Source: Deroplatys truncata (Eukaryota > Arthropoda > Insecta > Mantodea > Mantidae). Taken from it: a DNA stretch of 64,000 nucleotides. The stretch spans positions 229,593,152 through 229,657,151 of the forward strand of contig CM060981.1 in assembly GCA_030765065.1 (NCBI GenBank), read 5' to 3'. Within the stretch, counting starts at the first letter, position 1. Every line of letters starts with the position of its first letter. Both the position numbers and the translations under genes were made by a program. Under the pieces are notes generated by a model. That model was not told the DNA's origin. It saw only the letters and a program-made list of their open reading frames with translations, and made no database searches. Positions 40,495 through 51,604 of this stretch are shown one piece after another.

Positions 40495-40820
40495 GACGCC
40501 TAGTAAATGTAATCGCTTTCAGGGTTTGCAAAATTACGGCCCGTGGCCTAACAGGCCCATGATCTGATTTTGTTTGGCACGCCTACAAATATAAAAACAG
40601 TGTTCCCAATTTATTCGAATTTCGAAATATTAAATAAAAGTAAGCTCTCACATTTTTAATTGATACAGTGTAATAACCTGCTGAAGAACAAACATAACGA
40701 AGTTAATTTGGTTGATCTTTGCAGCTGTCTCCCAAAAGACAAATGTTCGTTTGAAAGTCCATGCATAAGGACTAATATCAGTGTTCTCAACAAGTAAATC
40801 TATGGAGGCATTTTCAAAAA
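40495..40820. other. Unassigned stretch
   Basis: No motif recognised. Confidence 0.35.
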
Positions 40821-40822
40821 AA

Positions 40823-41657
40823 TGATATGTTACACTCACATGACTTTCTCTACTCTTGTACAAACTATTTTTACAAACGCTTATTCTCATGTGCTTCATG
40901 TTAATCGAGATATCGAGATGAGAATCTTATTGCTAATTTTCTTGTAGATGCAAGGGGAATTGCTAGGCTTTAAGTAACAGTCAAATATTTTAAGAGCTGG
41001 TTGCTATGTGGAGCATTCCATTCTAATTGCGTTACCAGGACAAAAAAAAATTAACAACGAATTCCCATTTGAGAAAAAGTATAAGTATTGGAACATTTAA
41101 GGGAATAATAAGCAATATCTCAAAAATGGTTCTCTCAACAACAAAATGTATATGACATAAATTGTGTATTTTAACGCGATCTACATTTTTTGTATAGTAA
41201 AATTTTGTCTATCTCTTACGGTTTACCAGTTATGCAAAAGTCGTTCACAATGAAGAATATTTTTGGAGACATTCCCAGAAAATTCAAGATATACATTTTA
41301 TTTGTCATGAAAATATCTTAAACAGATATATTTTAATTAAAATCGTTAGAGCCATGTTTGAGAAAATTAAAATTTTCGAAAAATGTTCCATATAAAGGGT
41401 AATCTGGGGTGGGGATTTTCTTGAAAACCTTCGTGTCGCATCTCTGGAAGATACTGACCTAAATACTAAGTTTGGTGTTTATCCGACAGTTCTGAGTTAT
41501 GCTGTTCATAGACAGACACACAGGCACACACACGGACATGTTTCCAATTTTTTTGATTCAGGGGGCCTCAAAACATATATTTCCGGTGAAATCTTGGTAT
41601 CGAATTTTTGGGTGGAATGCAATACTTCCCCTACTTACTATACGTAGTAGAGAAAGT
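40823..41657 (+). mobile_element. R1 copy A of the tandem array
   Basis: Starts ATGATATGTTACACTCACAT after an A-run, with the terminal TCTG altered; ends AGTAGAGAAAGT at 41657. The 3' portion from about 41366 is part of the 984-bp tandem triplication. Confidence 0.85.
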
Positions 41658-41819
41658 AAAATTGGATATTTAAGATCTAAATATAAATTGCTATTGCTCA
41701 TGAACATTTAGAGTCTGATTTGATGATACGCAGCGTAACTCTACAAATGTTAGCAATTATCGCACAGAAAAGTCACTTTCGTCCTTCTTACTAAATATGA
41801 ACTGTTACTAACGTAAAAA

Positions 41820-42641
41820 TCTGATGTGTTACACTCACATGACTTTCTCTACTCTTGTACAATCTATTTTTACAAACGCCTATTCTCCATATGCTTTATG
41901 TTAATCGAGATATCGAGATGTCAATCTTATTGCTAATTTTCTTGTAGATGCAAGGGGAATATGGTAGCTTTTAAGCGATGGTCAAATATTGCTATGCGGC
42001 GCATTCCATTCTCTTTGCAAGTCCAGGACATAAAAAAATGAATAACGAATTTGAGAAAAAGTATAAGTATTGGAAAATTTAAGGGAATAACAAGCAATAT
42101 CTCGAAAACGGTTCACTCAACAAAAGAAATGTATATGACATAAGTTGTGTATTTTAACGAGATCTACATTTTGTGTGTAGTAACATTTTGTCTATCTCTT
42201 ATGGTTTACCAGTTATGCAAAAGTCGTTCACAATGAAGAATACTTTTGGAGACATTCCCAGAAAATTCGAGATATACATTTCATTTCTCATGACATTATC
42301 TTAAACATATGATATTTTAATCAAAATCGTTAGAGCCATTTTTGAGAAAATTAAAATTTTCGAAAAATGTTCCATATAAAGGGTAATCTGGGGTGGGGAT
42401 TTTCTTGAAAACCTTCGTGTCGCATCTCTGGAAGATACTGACCTAAATACTAAGTTTGGTGTTTATCCGACAGTTCTGAGTTATGCTGTTCATAGACAGA
42501 CACACAGGCACACACACGGACATGTTTCCAATTTTTTTGATTCAGGGGGCCTCAAAACATATATTTCCGGTGAAATCTTGGTATCGAATTTTTGGGTGGA
42601 ATGCAATACTTCCCCTACTTGCTATACGTAGTAGAGAAAGT
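41820..42641 (+). mobile_element. R1 copy B of the array (822 bp)
   Basis: TCTGATGTGTTACACTCACA at 41820 to AGTAGAGAAAGT at 42641. It has the shortened microsatellite AGACACACAGGCACACACAC. The downstream sequence is the spacer, as for copies A and C. Confidence 0.9.
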
Positions 42642-42803
42642 AAAATTGGATATTTAAGATCTAAATATAAATTGCTATTGCTCATGAACATTTAGAGTCT
42701 GATTTGATGATACGCAGCGTAACTCTACAAATGTTAGCAATTATCGCACAGAAAAGTCACTTTCGTCCTTCTTACTAAATATGAACTGTTACTAACGTAA
42801 AAA

Positions 42804-43625
42804 TCTGATGTGTTACACTCACATGACTTTCTCTACTCTTGTACAATCTATTTTTACAAACGCCTATTCTCCATATGCTTTATGTTAATCGAGATATCGA
42901 GATGTCAATCTTATTGCTAATTTTCTTGTAGATGCAAGGGGAATATGGTAGCTTTTAAGCGATGGTCAAATATTGCTATGCGGCGCATTCCATTCTCTTT
43001 GCAAGTCCAGGACATAAAAAAATGAATAACGAATTTGAGAAAAAGTATAAGTATTGGAAAATTTAAGGGAATAACAAGCAATATCTCGAAAACGGTTCAC
43101 TCAACAAAAGAAATGTATATGACATAAGTTGTGTATTTTAACGAGATCTACATTTTGTGTGTAGTAACATTTTGTCTATCTCTTATGGTTTACCAGTTAT
43201 GCAAAAGTCGTTCACAATGAAGAATACTTTTGGAGACATTCCCAGAAAATTCGAGATATACATTTCATTTCTCATGACATTATCTTAAACATATGATATT
43301 TTAATCAAAATCGTTAGAGCCATTTTTGAGAAAATTAAAATTTTCGAAAAATGTTCCATATAAAGGGTAATCTGGGGTGGGGATTTTCTTGAAAACCTTC
43401 GTGTCGCATCTCTGGAAGATACTGACCTAAATACTAAGTTTGGTGTTTATCCGACAGTTCTGAGTTATGCTGTTCATAGACAGACACACAGGCACACACA
43501 CGGACATGTTTCCAATTTTTTTGATTCAGGGGGCCTCAAAACATATATTTCCGGTGAAATCTTGGTATCGAATTTTTGGGTGGAATGCAATACTTCCCCT
43601 ACTTACTATACGTAGTAGAGAAAGT
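42804..43625 (+). mobile_element. R1 copy C of the array (822 bp)
   Basis: Essentially identical to copy B, displaced by 984 bp. Confidence 0.9.
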
Positions 43626-43787
43626 AAAATTGGATATTTAAGATCTAAATATAAATTGCTATTGCTCATGAACATTTAGAGTCTGATTTGATGATACGCA
43701 GCGTAACTCTACAAATGTTAGCAATTATCGCACAGAAAAGTCACTTTCGTCCTTCTTACTAAATATGAACTGTTACTAACGTAAAAA

Positions 43788-44648
43788 TCTGATGTGTTAC
43801 ACTCACATGACTTTCTCTACTCTTGTACAATCTATTTTTACAAACGCCTATTCTCCATATGCTTTATGTTAATCGAGATATCGAGATGTCAATCTTATTG
43901 CTAATTTTCTTGTAGATGCAAGGGGAATATGGTAGCTTTTAAGCGATGGTCAAATATTGCTATGCGGCGCATTCCATTCTCTTTGCAAGTCCAGGACATA
44001 AAAAAATGAATAACGAATTTGAGAAAAAGTATAAGTATTGGAAAATTTAAGGGAATAACAAGCAATATCTCGAAAACGGTTCACTCAACAAAAGAAATGT
44101 ATATGACATAAGTTGTGTATTTTAACGAGATCTACATTTTGTGTGTAGTAACATTTTGTCTATCTCTTATGGTTTACCAGTTATGCAAAAGTCGTTCACA
44201 ATGAAGAATACTTTTGGAGACATTCCCAGAAAATTCGAGATATACATTTCATTTCTCATGACATTATCTTAAACATATGATATTTTAATCAAAATCGTTA
44301 TAGCCATTTTTGAGAAAATTAAAATTTTCGAAAAATGTTCCATGTAAAGGGTAGTCTGGGGTGGGGGGATTTTCTTGAAAACCTTCGTGTCGCATCTCTG
44401 GAAGATATTGAACCTAAATACCAAGTTTGGTGTTTATCTGACTGTTCGTTTTTGAGTTATGCTGTTCACAGACACACACAAACACACACAGACACACACA
44501 CACACAGACACACACACGGACATGTTTCCAAAAATGCTTTTTTTGGATTCAGGAGGTCCCAAAACATGTATTTCCGGTGAAATCTCGGTATCGAATTTTT
44601 GGGTGGAATGCAATACTTCCCCTACTTGCTATACGTAGTAGAGAAAGT
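43788..44648 (+). mobile_element. R1 copy D ending the array
   Basis: The 5' part equals copies B and C. From about 44318 it diverges into a different R1 version (TTCCATGTAAAGGG instead of TTCCATATAAAGGG, longer microsatellite at 44473-44518), showing that the array was made by exchange between two distinct R1 copies. Confidence 0.88.
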
Positions 44649-44689
44649 AAAAATAGTTTATGTAACAAGTGATTATGCATATATATAGA

Positions 44690-46415
44690 ATTAACCAGAT
44701 CTCCTCAGACAAATTTTCAAAGGTTGTTCTGGGATACCTTCTGAGTATTTTGGTATAAGAGACCCATGGTCTCCGGCGCCTCGTTACAGAGTAATTGTAT
44801 TCCGTTTGGTTTTCTGCCCCAATTAGCTTTGTATCTGTATTGCACTGAAAGTACTGTACAACAGTACAAATGTCCAAGTATGCGCTGTGTCTCTTGTTTG
44901 TAAACAAATTGTTTTCATTAGCTAGTACCTGCTGTTGAAACAATAGTGTCCTCTTTAACTGATTGCTCTCAAGTTTGCACTTAGTGATGTTCGGTTCTGT
45001 CAAGGGTTACGTTTTTCCAGCAGTGTTAGTTGTGTGTTAACAGTGATACACAGCAGTATGGATAGCTTTACTGATGAAGAGTTGGACGATATGCACCTCG
45101 TGTATGAGTTCATTAATGCAATGGAAGAGCGGCACAACGACACTATGCTGAATTGTTCACGCACAGATGGCAACCACATCACAGTACTTTTGCATCTGTA
45201 CATAGGCACCTACGAGAAACTGGAAGATACTGGCCGTGCGAGGTATGCCAGAACACCCGATCTGGAAGAGAATGTGTTACACGCGATTAGTGATAATCCT
45301 ACCGCTAATGGTGGGCGCGTTGCACGAGCCTAAGCGCAAGCCAATCAACTATTTTGAGAATCGTACATGAACAACCATCGCACCGGCACCATCCACAGAA
45401 GGTGCAGTGATTGCAGTCAGCGTAATTCCCATTTCCAGTTGAGTATGCAAATTGGTTCCTACAGCAATGTGCAGAAGACCACTATTTTCTTGCTTTTGTG
45501 TTATATACATACGAGGCCAAGTTTACAAGAGAGACCACGTTCATTAGTGGGAGTACAAAAATCCACACGCATTGGTGTATCGAACCTATCAGTAGCAGTG
45601 TGCTGTGACTGTATGGGCTGGTATTGTCAATGATTTTGTGATTTGACCTTATGCACTTTCTGATACACTGAACGAAGTGGTGTACAAAACGTTCATTCGG
45701 CATATCCTCCCACGTTCCTAGATGATGTGCTGCTGAGAATTCGTCACCTTGTGTGGTTTCAACATGACGGGGCGCTCTCACACTTTGCACTTGATGTAAG
45801 GAACCACATTGATGTACAGTTTGGGTGAAAATGGATTGGTCGCGTTGGTCCTGTTCCATGGCCAACTCGGTCATCAAACATGAACCAATGGACTTCTTCT
45901 GGGGGCTTGTGAAGAGCCTAGTTTAGAGACTCTGCTCGATACTCGCATGGAAAACGTTGCTAGGATTATTGCAACCGCGGAAGTAGTATGTCAAACTTGG
46001 AATGCTTGAGCGTGTAAGACCATCGATACTGCGTAACTGTAGACCCTGCTGTGATCATGGCAATCGATATTTTCAACAATGGTTGTAAGGGACAGTTCTG
46101 CATTTGTAACGTGCTGTACTGTACTGTAAACTGATAGATCATCTTGAACACACTGTGATAAAAGTGTGTGTGTGTTTTGTCTACGGGATGTTGCGTTACT
46201 CTGTGTTCTGTGTAGTAAGTTTTGGTTACTGCATATTATACAGGCTTCTTCACTGTTGTGAAGCTACTTTCACAGAAACAAGGGTGATTGGGGTAACAAA
46301 AAAACAATATAATTCATTATTACTCTGTAACGAGCCGCAAGAGACCTTGGTTCCCATTATACCAAAATACTCGAAAGGTATTCCTGAACAATCTCTGGAG
46401 AACTGGTTTTGTATA
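44690..46415 (+). mobile_element. Decayed DNA transposon with long inverted repeats
   Basis: The left arm (44690 to about 44860) reads ACCAGATCTCCTCAGAC, GAGTATTTTGGTATAAGAGA, CGTTACAGAGTAATTG, GCCCCAATTAGCTTTGT. The right arm (about 46240-46415), reversed, reads ACCAGTTCTCCAGAGATTG, GAGTATTTTGGTATAATGGG, CGTTACAGAGTAATAA, ACCCCAATCACCCTTGT. The arms are at least 120 bp and imperfect. Between them lies a broken transposase. The outer edges are TA-rich, so the exact termini and target duplication are unclear. Confidence 0.8.
45058..46010 (+). pseudogene. Transposase remnant (insect DUF4817/DDE type)
   Basis: The start MDSFTDEELDDMHLVYEFIN matches the N-terminal region of a transposase family widespread in insect genomes. 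Further on, RTPDLEENVLHAISDNP is its HTH-linker region. In the 3' part, shifted frames read VWFQHDGALSHFALDVRNHI (about 45751-45810) and KWIGRVGPVPWPTRSS (about 45830-45880), corresponding to the catalytic QHDGAPAH and RSPDLTPLDFF blocks. The second acidic motif is degraded (SSNMNQW). An in-frame stop after the FG of the first block and several frameshifts are visible. About 45340-45550 is too decayed to read. It would have cut and pasted the element when intact; it is now inactive. Confidence 0.75.
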
Positions 46416-46829
46416 TATATGTATATATATATATATAAACTTATTTGGTTTCATTGCGGCTAGATAGGGAAAGCTTTCATTTATTAGATGAATCATTAAT
46501 GAACGTACTTTGAAATACCAAGTACCTAAAATTCAATTGTATACTTTCTGACTTTAAGAGATGAGTATTAATCAATCTCAACATGTGTGTTTATTACCAC
46601 ATACGCCTTATGTGCTTCTGTCTTTATTTATCGCTGTAAGCTTAAAGTAGCAAAACTTTATACAGAAACATTCCTCAATTTCCACTGAGAAATAGCAAGT
46701 GTACCGCTCAACAAACCAAGGAACGTATTCGTATTACTGGAAATGGTTACTGTTTTGGTTATATTTGGAATTGCGAGAGAAGTAAGCATTATCCGTGTTA
46801 CGCATATTTTCCCCACAAGCTTTCTCGCT
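46416..46829. other. Unassigned stretch between transposon and minisatellite
   Basis: Begins with a TATATA run (46412-46437) and then AT-rich sequence with no motif recognised. Confidence 0.35.
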
Positions 46830-48990
46830 TTCTCGAGTAGCACTGTGTGTGAGAGGTAAGAATGAGAATATCCAATAATGCTTGGACAATTTGTCAAGTG
46901 ACACCGTATGTGAGAGGTAAGGATGAGAATATCCAATGAAGTTTAGTTGGTTTATCAAGTTGTGCTGTGAGAGAGAAACAAGGTTGAGGATATCACAATG
47001 TTGCTTGATCGATTTGTCAAGAATGCTGTGGGTGAGAAGCAAGGGTGAGGATATCACAATGATGCTTGATCGATTTGTCAAGAATGCTATGTGTGAAAAG
47101 TAAGGGTGAGGATATCACAATGATGGTTGATCGATTTGTCAAGAATGCTGTGGGTGAAAAGCAAGGGTGAGGATATCACAATGATGGTTGATCGATTTGT
47201 CAAGAATGCTGTGTGTGAGAAGCAAGGGTGAGGATATCACAATGATGCTTGATCGATTTGTCAAGAGTGCTGTGTGTGAAAAGTAAGGGTGAGGATATCA
47301 CAATGATGGTTGATCGATTTGTCAAGAATGCTGTGGGTGAAAAGCAAGGGTGAGGATATCACAATGTTGCTTGATCGATTTCTCAAGAATGCTGTGTGTG
47401 AAAAGTAAGGGTGAGGATATCACAATGATGGTTAATCGATTTGTCAAGAATGTTGTGGGTGAGAAGCAAGGGTGAGGATATCACAAATAATATTAGGTTT
47501 TATTAAATTTTCCTATGAATTTAGTGAAAAAATAATACTACTAGGAACTTTAATTTTAATTTTAATTACTATTCAATGATGACGTGATGTTGTACGAGAA
47601 AGTACATATCAAGGATTCCACACTTGCTTGATCGATTTCTCAAGAATGCTGTGTGTGAAAAGTAAGGGTGAGGATATCACAATGTTGCTTGATCGATTTG
47701 TCAAGAATGCTGTGTGTGAAAAGTATCGGTGAAGATATCACAATGTTGCTTGATCGATTTGTCAAGAATGCTGCGTGTGAAAAGTAAGGGTGAAGATACA
47801 CAATGATGCTTAGTCGATTTTGCAAGAGTGCTGTGTGTGAGAAACAAGGGTGAGGATATCACAAGACGCTTGATCGATTTGTCAAGAGTGCTGTGGGTGA
47901 GAAGCAAGGGTGAGGATATCACAATGATGCTTAGTCGATTTGTCAAGAGTGCTGTGTGTGAGAAACAAGGGTGAGGATATCACAATGATGCTTGGTCGGG
48001 TTGTCAAGAGTGCTGTGTGTGAGAAGCAAGGGTGAGGATATCACAATGATGCTTGGTCGGGTTGTCAAGAGTGCTGTGTGTGAGAAACAAGGGTGAGGAT
48101 ATCACAATGTTGCTTGGTCGGTTTGTCAAGTTGTGCTGTGTGTGAGAAACAAGGGTGAGGATGTCACAATGATGCTTGGTCGGGTTGTCAAGAGTGTTGG
48201 GTGTGAGAAACAAGGGTGAGGATATCACAATGTTGCTTGGTCGGTTTGTCAAGAGTGCTGTGCGTTAGAAACAAGGGTGAGGATATCACAATGTTGCTTG
48301 TTCGGTTTGTGAAGGGTGCTGTGTGTGAGAAGTAAGGGTGAGGATATCACAATGTTGCTTGGTCGGTTTGTCAAGAGTGCTGTGTGTGAGAAGCAAGGGT
48401 GAGGATATCACAATGTTGCTTGGTCGGTTTGTCAAGAGTGCTGTGTGTGAGAAACAAGGGTGAGGATATCACAATGTTGCTTGTTCGGTTTGTCAAGAGT
48501 GCTGTGCGTTAGAAAGAGGGGTGAGGATATCACAATGTTGCTTGGTCGGCTTGTGAAGAGTGCTGTGAGAGAGAAACAAGGGTGAGGATATCACAATGTT
48601 GCTTGTTCGGTTTGTGAAGGGTGCTGTGTGTGAGAAGTAAGGGTGAGGATATCACAATGTTGCTTGGTCGGTTTGTGAAGTTGTGCTCTGTGTAAGAAGC
48701 AAGGGTGAGGATATCACAATGACGTTTGGTCGGTTTGTGAAGTTGTGCTCTGTGTGAGAAGCAAGGGTGAGGATATCACAATGGCGTTTGGTCGGTTTGT
48801 GAAGCTGTGCTCTGTGTGAGAAGCAAGGGTGAGGATGTCACAATGAACTTTGGTCGGTTTGTCAAGTTGTTTTGTGTATGAGAAACAAGGGTGAGGATAA
48901 TACAGTGACGCCTGGTCGGTTTGCCGAGTACTGCTGCGTGTAAGAGGCAAGGATGTGGATGGCCGGGTCTGTCAAGTAATACTTCCCGGT
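46830..48990. repeat. 61-bp minisatellite, about 33 units
   Basis: Unit core: TGTGTGAGAAACAAGGGTGA, GGATATCACAATGTTGCTTG, then GTCGGTTTGTCAAGAGTGC; period 61 bp with a few variants. Two unit types are sorted along the array: GATCGATTTGTCAAGAATGC before about 47860 and GGTCGGTTTGTCAAGAGTGC after about 47990. The edges are more degenerate. It is interrupted by a mitochondrial-like insert at 47486-47622. Because 61 is not a multiple of three, the minus-strand open frames here do not encode a repeat protein. Confidence 0.93.
47486..47622 (+). pseudogene. Nuclear copy of mitochondrial cox3 fragment
   Basis: The sequence is AT-rich, unlike the minisatellite around it. In one frame, with TGA read as Trp (invertebrate mitochondrial code), it gives about 45 codons without a stop, including FSEKMMLLGT, then TIQWWRDVVRESTYQGFHT. 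QWWRD followed by RE-x-T-x-QG-x-HT is a conserved stretch of cytochrome c oxidase subunit III. Under the standard code the two adjacent TGA codons would be stops. It is therefore read as a mitochondrial fragment captured in the nucleus. The minisatellite resumes at TGCTTGATCG. Confidence 0.85.
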
Positions 48991-50251
48991 TGGCGTAGAA
49001 ATTTATTTACCAGCCTACACCAGGGCAGTGTCGTGCGCTGGGCACATAGACTCAATAATATAGCATTCTACACAGAATGGTGTATTGTAAAGTACTTGTT
49101 TTAAGATAAATGCTTGGAGATTGATCAAAGGTGATTAAGTAGTTTTGTCACTGTCTATCAGTTTTCTTAGCAGTTTTAATGAACATCCCTAAGAATCATT
49201 CGCTTAGGAATAGTCTAGATACAATGATGAGTTGAATAGAAAGGATAGTGGCATGTGATCAATGGTTTTTTCCTTAGCGTCCTTGTGACTTCCAGGAAGG
49301 ATTCCATGCAAGTGGTTGCAGACTAACGCTTTATAGCATCCCGACACTGACCTATACCGTGCGATGATCTTCACGGAAATTTTCATGCATAGTACACCAA
49401 ATTATCTACACGAATGATTCGGGCAGAGGATTCCTCTTAAAACTGCCACCTATCCACATGGACGTGGTCAGGCAGAGCTTCCGATGCCAGATGCAAAATT
49501 ATAAACCTTTCCTTAGGTTAAGTTCACCTCCATAATCACATACTGCTGTGCATCGCGTCTGACGCGCAAGCCTGAAAAATAAGGAAGGAAACGCAATGAG
49601 AGGGAAGGGGAATTGGAATATTCGCGATGTCTTATAACGGCATGTCTGATGGCACATAGAAATAGCTAAGCCTTAAAGCCAGGAGAAAGGGAAATTAAAT
49701 TGAACTAATAAAGGACTTAACGTAGTGACTTCGCTGATTACAAATCCCTCTATCCCTCGAACAGTCTGTTGGCGTTTGCAAACGGTAATCATGAGACCGT
49801 GTTCTACTGCTCGTCAGTGACTCTTGCCATCTGTTGTTTACATTATTTGTGTAGACATAATAGTTTGAGTGTAGATAACTTGAAACCAACTGCTTATGAA
49901 CCCCTATGCCTGCTGATAATCTATTCCATTATTTGCCTAGAGATCAGGAAAAATCACGCAAACGTTTTTAATTTGGATGGCTGGTATCGGGGATTAAACA
50001 CAAGTTCTCCTTTCAGTGGAAATAATAGTAAGCTGGATCGTCAGCATTTGCAGCGGTATGTAACGATGCCTCTGTGATGTCCTGGTCTTGTTGTCGATCT
50101 CCTAAGGATGCTGCAGCGACGCCTATGCAACAATTCGCTAGATATTGTGTTAGATATATTCCCGGACAAGTTATCTTTATCTCAGGTTTCGTTGCCCTCG
50201 TGTTTGATAAGTTCTTAAGTGTATAGTTGGCAAACCGATGCAACCCACTTG
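48991..50251. other. Unassigned stretch
   Basis: About 1.26 kb without a recognised gene or repeat. A plus-strand 102-codon frame at 49769-50077 has no known domain and no supporting signals. Confidence 0.35.
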
Positions 50252-50259
50252 CTGTAGTG

Positions 50260-50415
50260 CAGAGGTGGCGAAAACGTGACTCGCGAGACATTTTGACTCG
50301 CAGGCGCACGTTCCCTTTCTGCAAACTTCCGTTTGATTTTCACATGCTGCTGAGTGACGTAGTGCGTGTTACATATTTGGTGACTCGCGGAAGGAAGTCG
50401 TTTTCGCCACCCTTG
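50260..50415. mobile_element. hAT-type MITE, copy 2 (156 bp)
   Basis: Perfect 8-bp target duplication CTGTAGTG (50252-50259 and 50416-50423). Ends CAGAGGTGGCGAAAACG and, reversed, CAAGGGTGGCGAAAACG (15 of 17 identical). Inner near-symmetry GTGACTCGCGAG / CGCGAGTCACC. It shares its interior with 21415-21565. Confidence 0.92.
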
Positions 50416-50423
50416 CTGTAGTG

Positions 50424-51604
50424 CATTCATGTTAGTAATGTATTTTTTTGATAATAATGATAACACTAAGTGTTTTCGCTTTATTCATTGTAGTATTTAT
50501 TTTCAATCATGTACTTATAGATAATATGATATATGTAAACTCATTTCAATGATTTTATATAAACAATTCTCTAACTTTTTTCAATAATAATAAATAAAAT
50601 TTATTTTTTGTCTTTGTATATGTCGTTGTACTGGGAATATACTAACTTCTATTTTTATAATTCTCTACCGATTTATTACTTTTATTAACTATTGATTCCA
50701 GTATCTTAAGTGTTTTACAACCTTAACCTTTTTGGTGTGATAGGTAATGTTGATGAATAATGATTCCTCCATTTTAAAGAAAAATATTCTATGCTTATTG
50801 ATTTATCTGGCAACGAGTAGACTTCAGTTTTGTTGCGTTTTTTTTATTTATATCTTACTTATTATAAAATCTTTTATTATAATAAATATTTTGAATATCC
50901 AATTTTGAAATAAAAATTAATGACTTTGAAATTACTTTAATATTACTTACGAAATTATTTATATTATTTCAAGCAATTTAAAGTTTGTTTGGGAGATTTT
51001 ATAAATCCTGTAGAAATTATATTTATTTCTCATTTATTTTCTTCTTTTTCGTCTTCTTCTTTTTCTACTCTACCTTGCTTAGCAGAGTTAAGCAAGTATA
51101 AATAATAATTCAAAATTTTATTCCTGTTGTATCCTGAACATCAGTCTCAGATGTTACCATCAAAGTCATTTCATTCAGTTAGGAGAAAGATACGTTGACA
51201 CAGCCTACCGCGTGGAGACAATAATGGCGCCCAAAGTAGGGAAACTGTTTCGGGGAGTAGAATGATCCTTTCTATGGGACTTATGGACTTATAAGATACA
51301 GTCGCTCGATTAGCTGAATGTATGAAACAAGTCTGTGCGAGAACTTTATCCCTTCTAAACGCAAGCAGGTGAAGTCTTTAAAAAGCATAATAAGCGGAAA
51401 CCTGACAGAAGTCCACCATTCAAACTCGACCAGCCGAATTACAGCTTCACCATCAGAGATGTGAGACAGCGGGAGCGTTGAAAGAGGTCATTCCGAAAAA
51501 TATGATTTATACATGCACACCTTCAGTGAGGAATTTACGAAAGTTAAATATCTGCTTTCAATACCATAAATGCTCGATCACAATTTGGTTTCCACATTCA
51601 AGTA
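50424..51604. other. AT-rich unassigned stretch
   Basis: Very AT-rich to 51120, with one small hairpin (CTTGCTTA...TAAGCAAG, 51077-51099). The part 51180-51530 is GC-richer but carries no recognisable motif. Confidence 0.35.

Larger units (their letters stand above)
41366..44317 (+). repeat. 984-bp tandem triplication
   Basis: Three consecutive units of exactly 984 bp, each the 3' part of one R1 (about 292 bp), a 162-bp unique spacer (AAATTGGATATTTAAGATCT to AACTGTTACTAACGTAAAAA), and the 5' part of the next R1. The repeated 70-codon frame starts at 41499, 42483 and 43467. Units are identical by eye except for CTTACTATACG versus CTTGCTATACG in the middle one. Confidence 0.93.

Noticed and set aside
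47640..48950. Several minus-strand frames with repeated SSPLFLTHSTLD-like peptides.
   Set aside because: The 61-bp period changes frame at each unit and the frames are interrupted; they are by-products of the minisatellite.
46830..48990. CRISPR-like appearance of the 61-bp repeats.
   Set aside because: Units are contiguous with no unique spacers and a 61-bp period throughout; this is a eukaryotic minisatellite.
49769..50077. A 102-codon plus-strand frame considered as a host gene.
   Set aside because: No domain, no promoter or splice context, and overlapping frames on the other strand of similar length.
50424..51120. Very AT-rich stretch considered as another mitochondrial insertion.
   Set aside because: No stretch could be read as a mitochondrial protein or rRNA; it is left unassigned.
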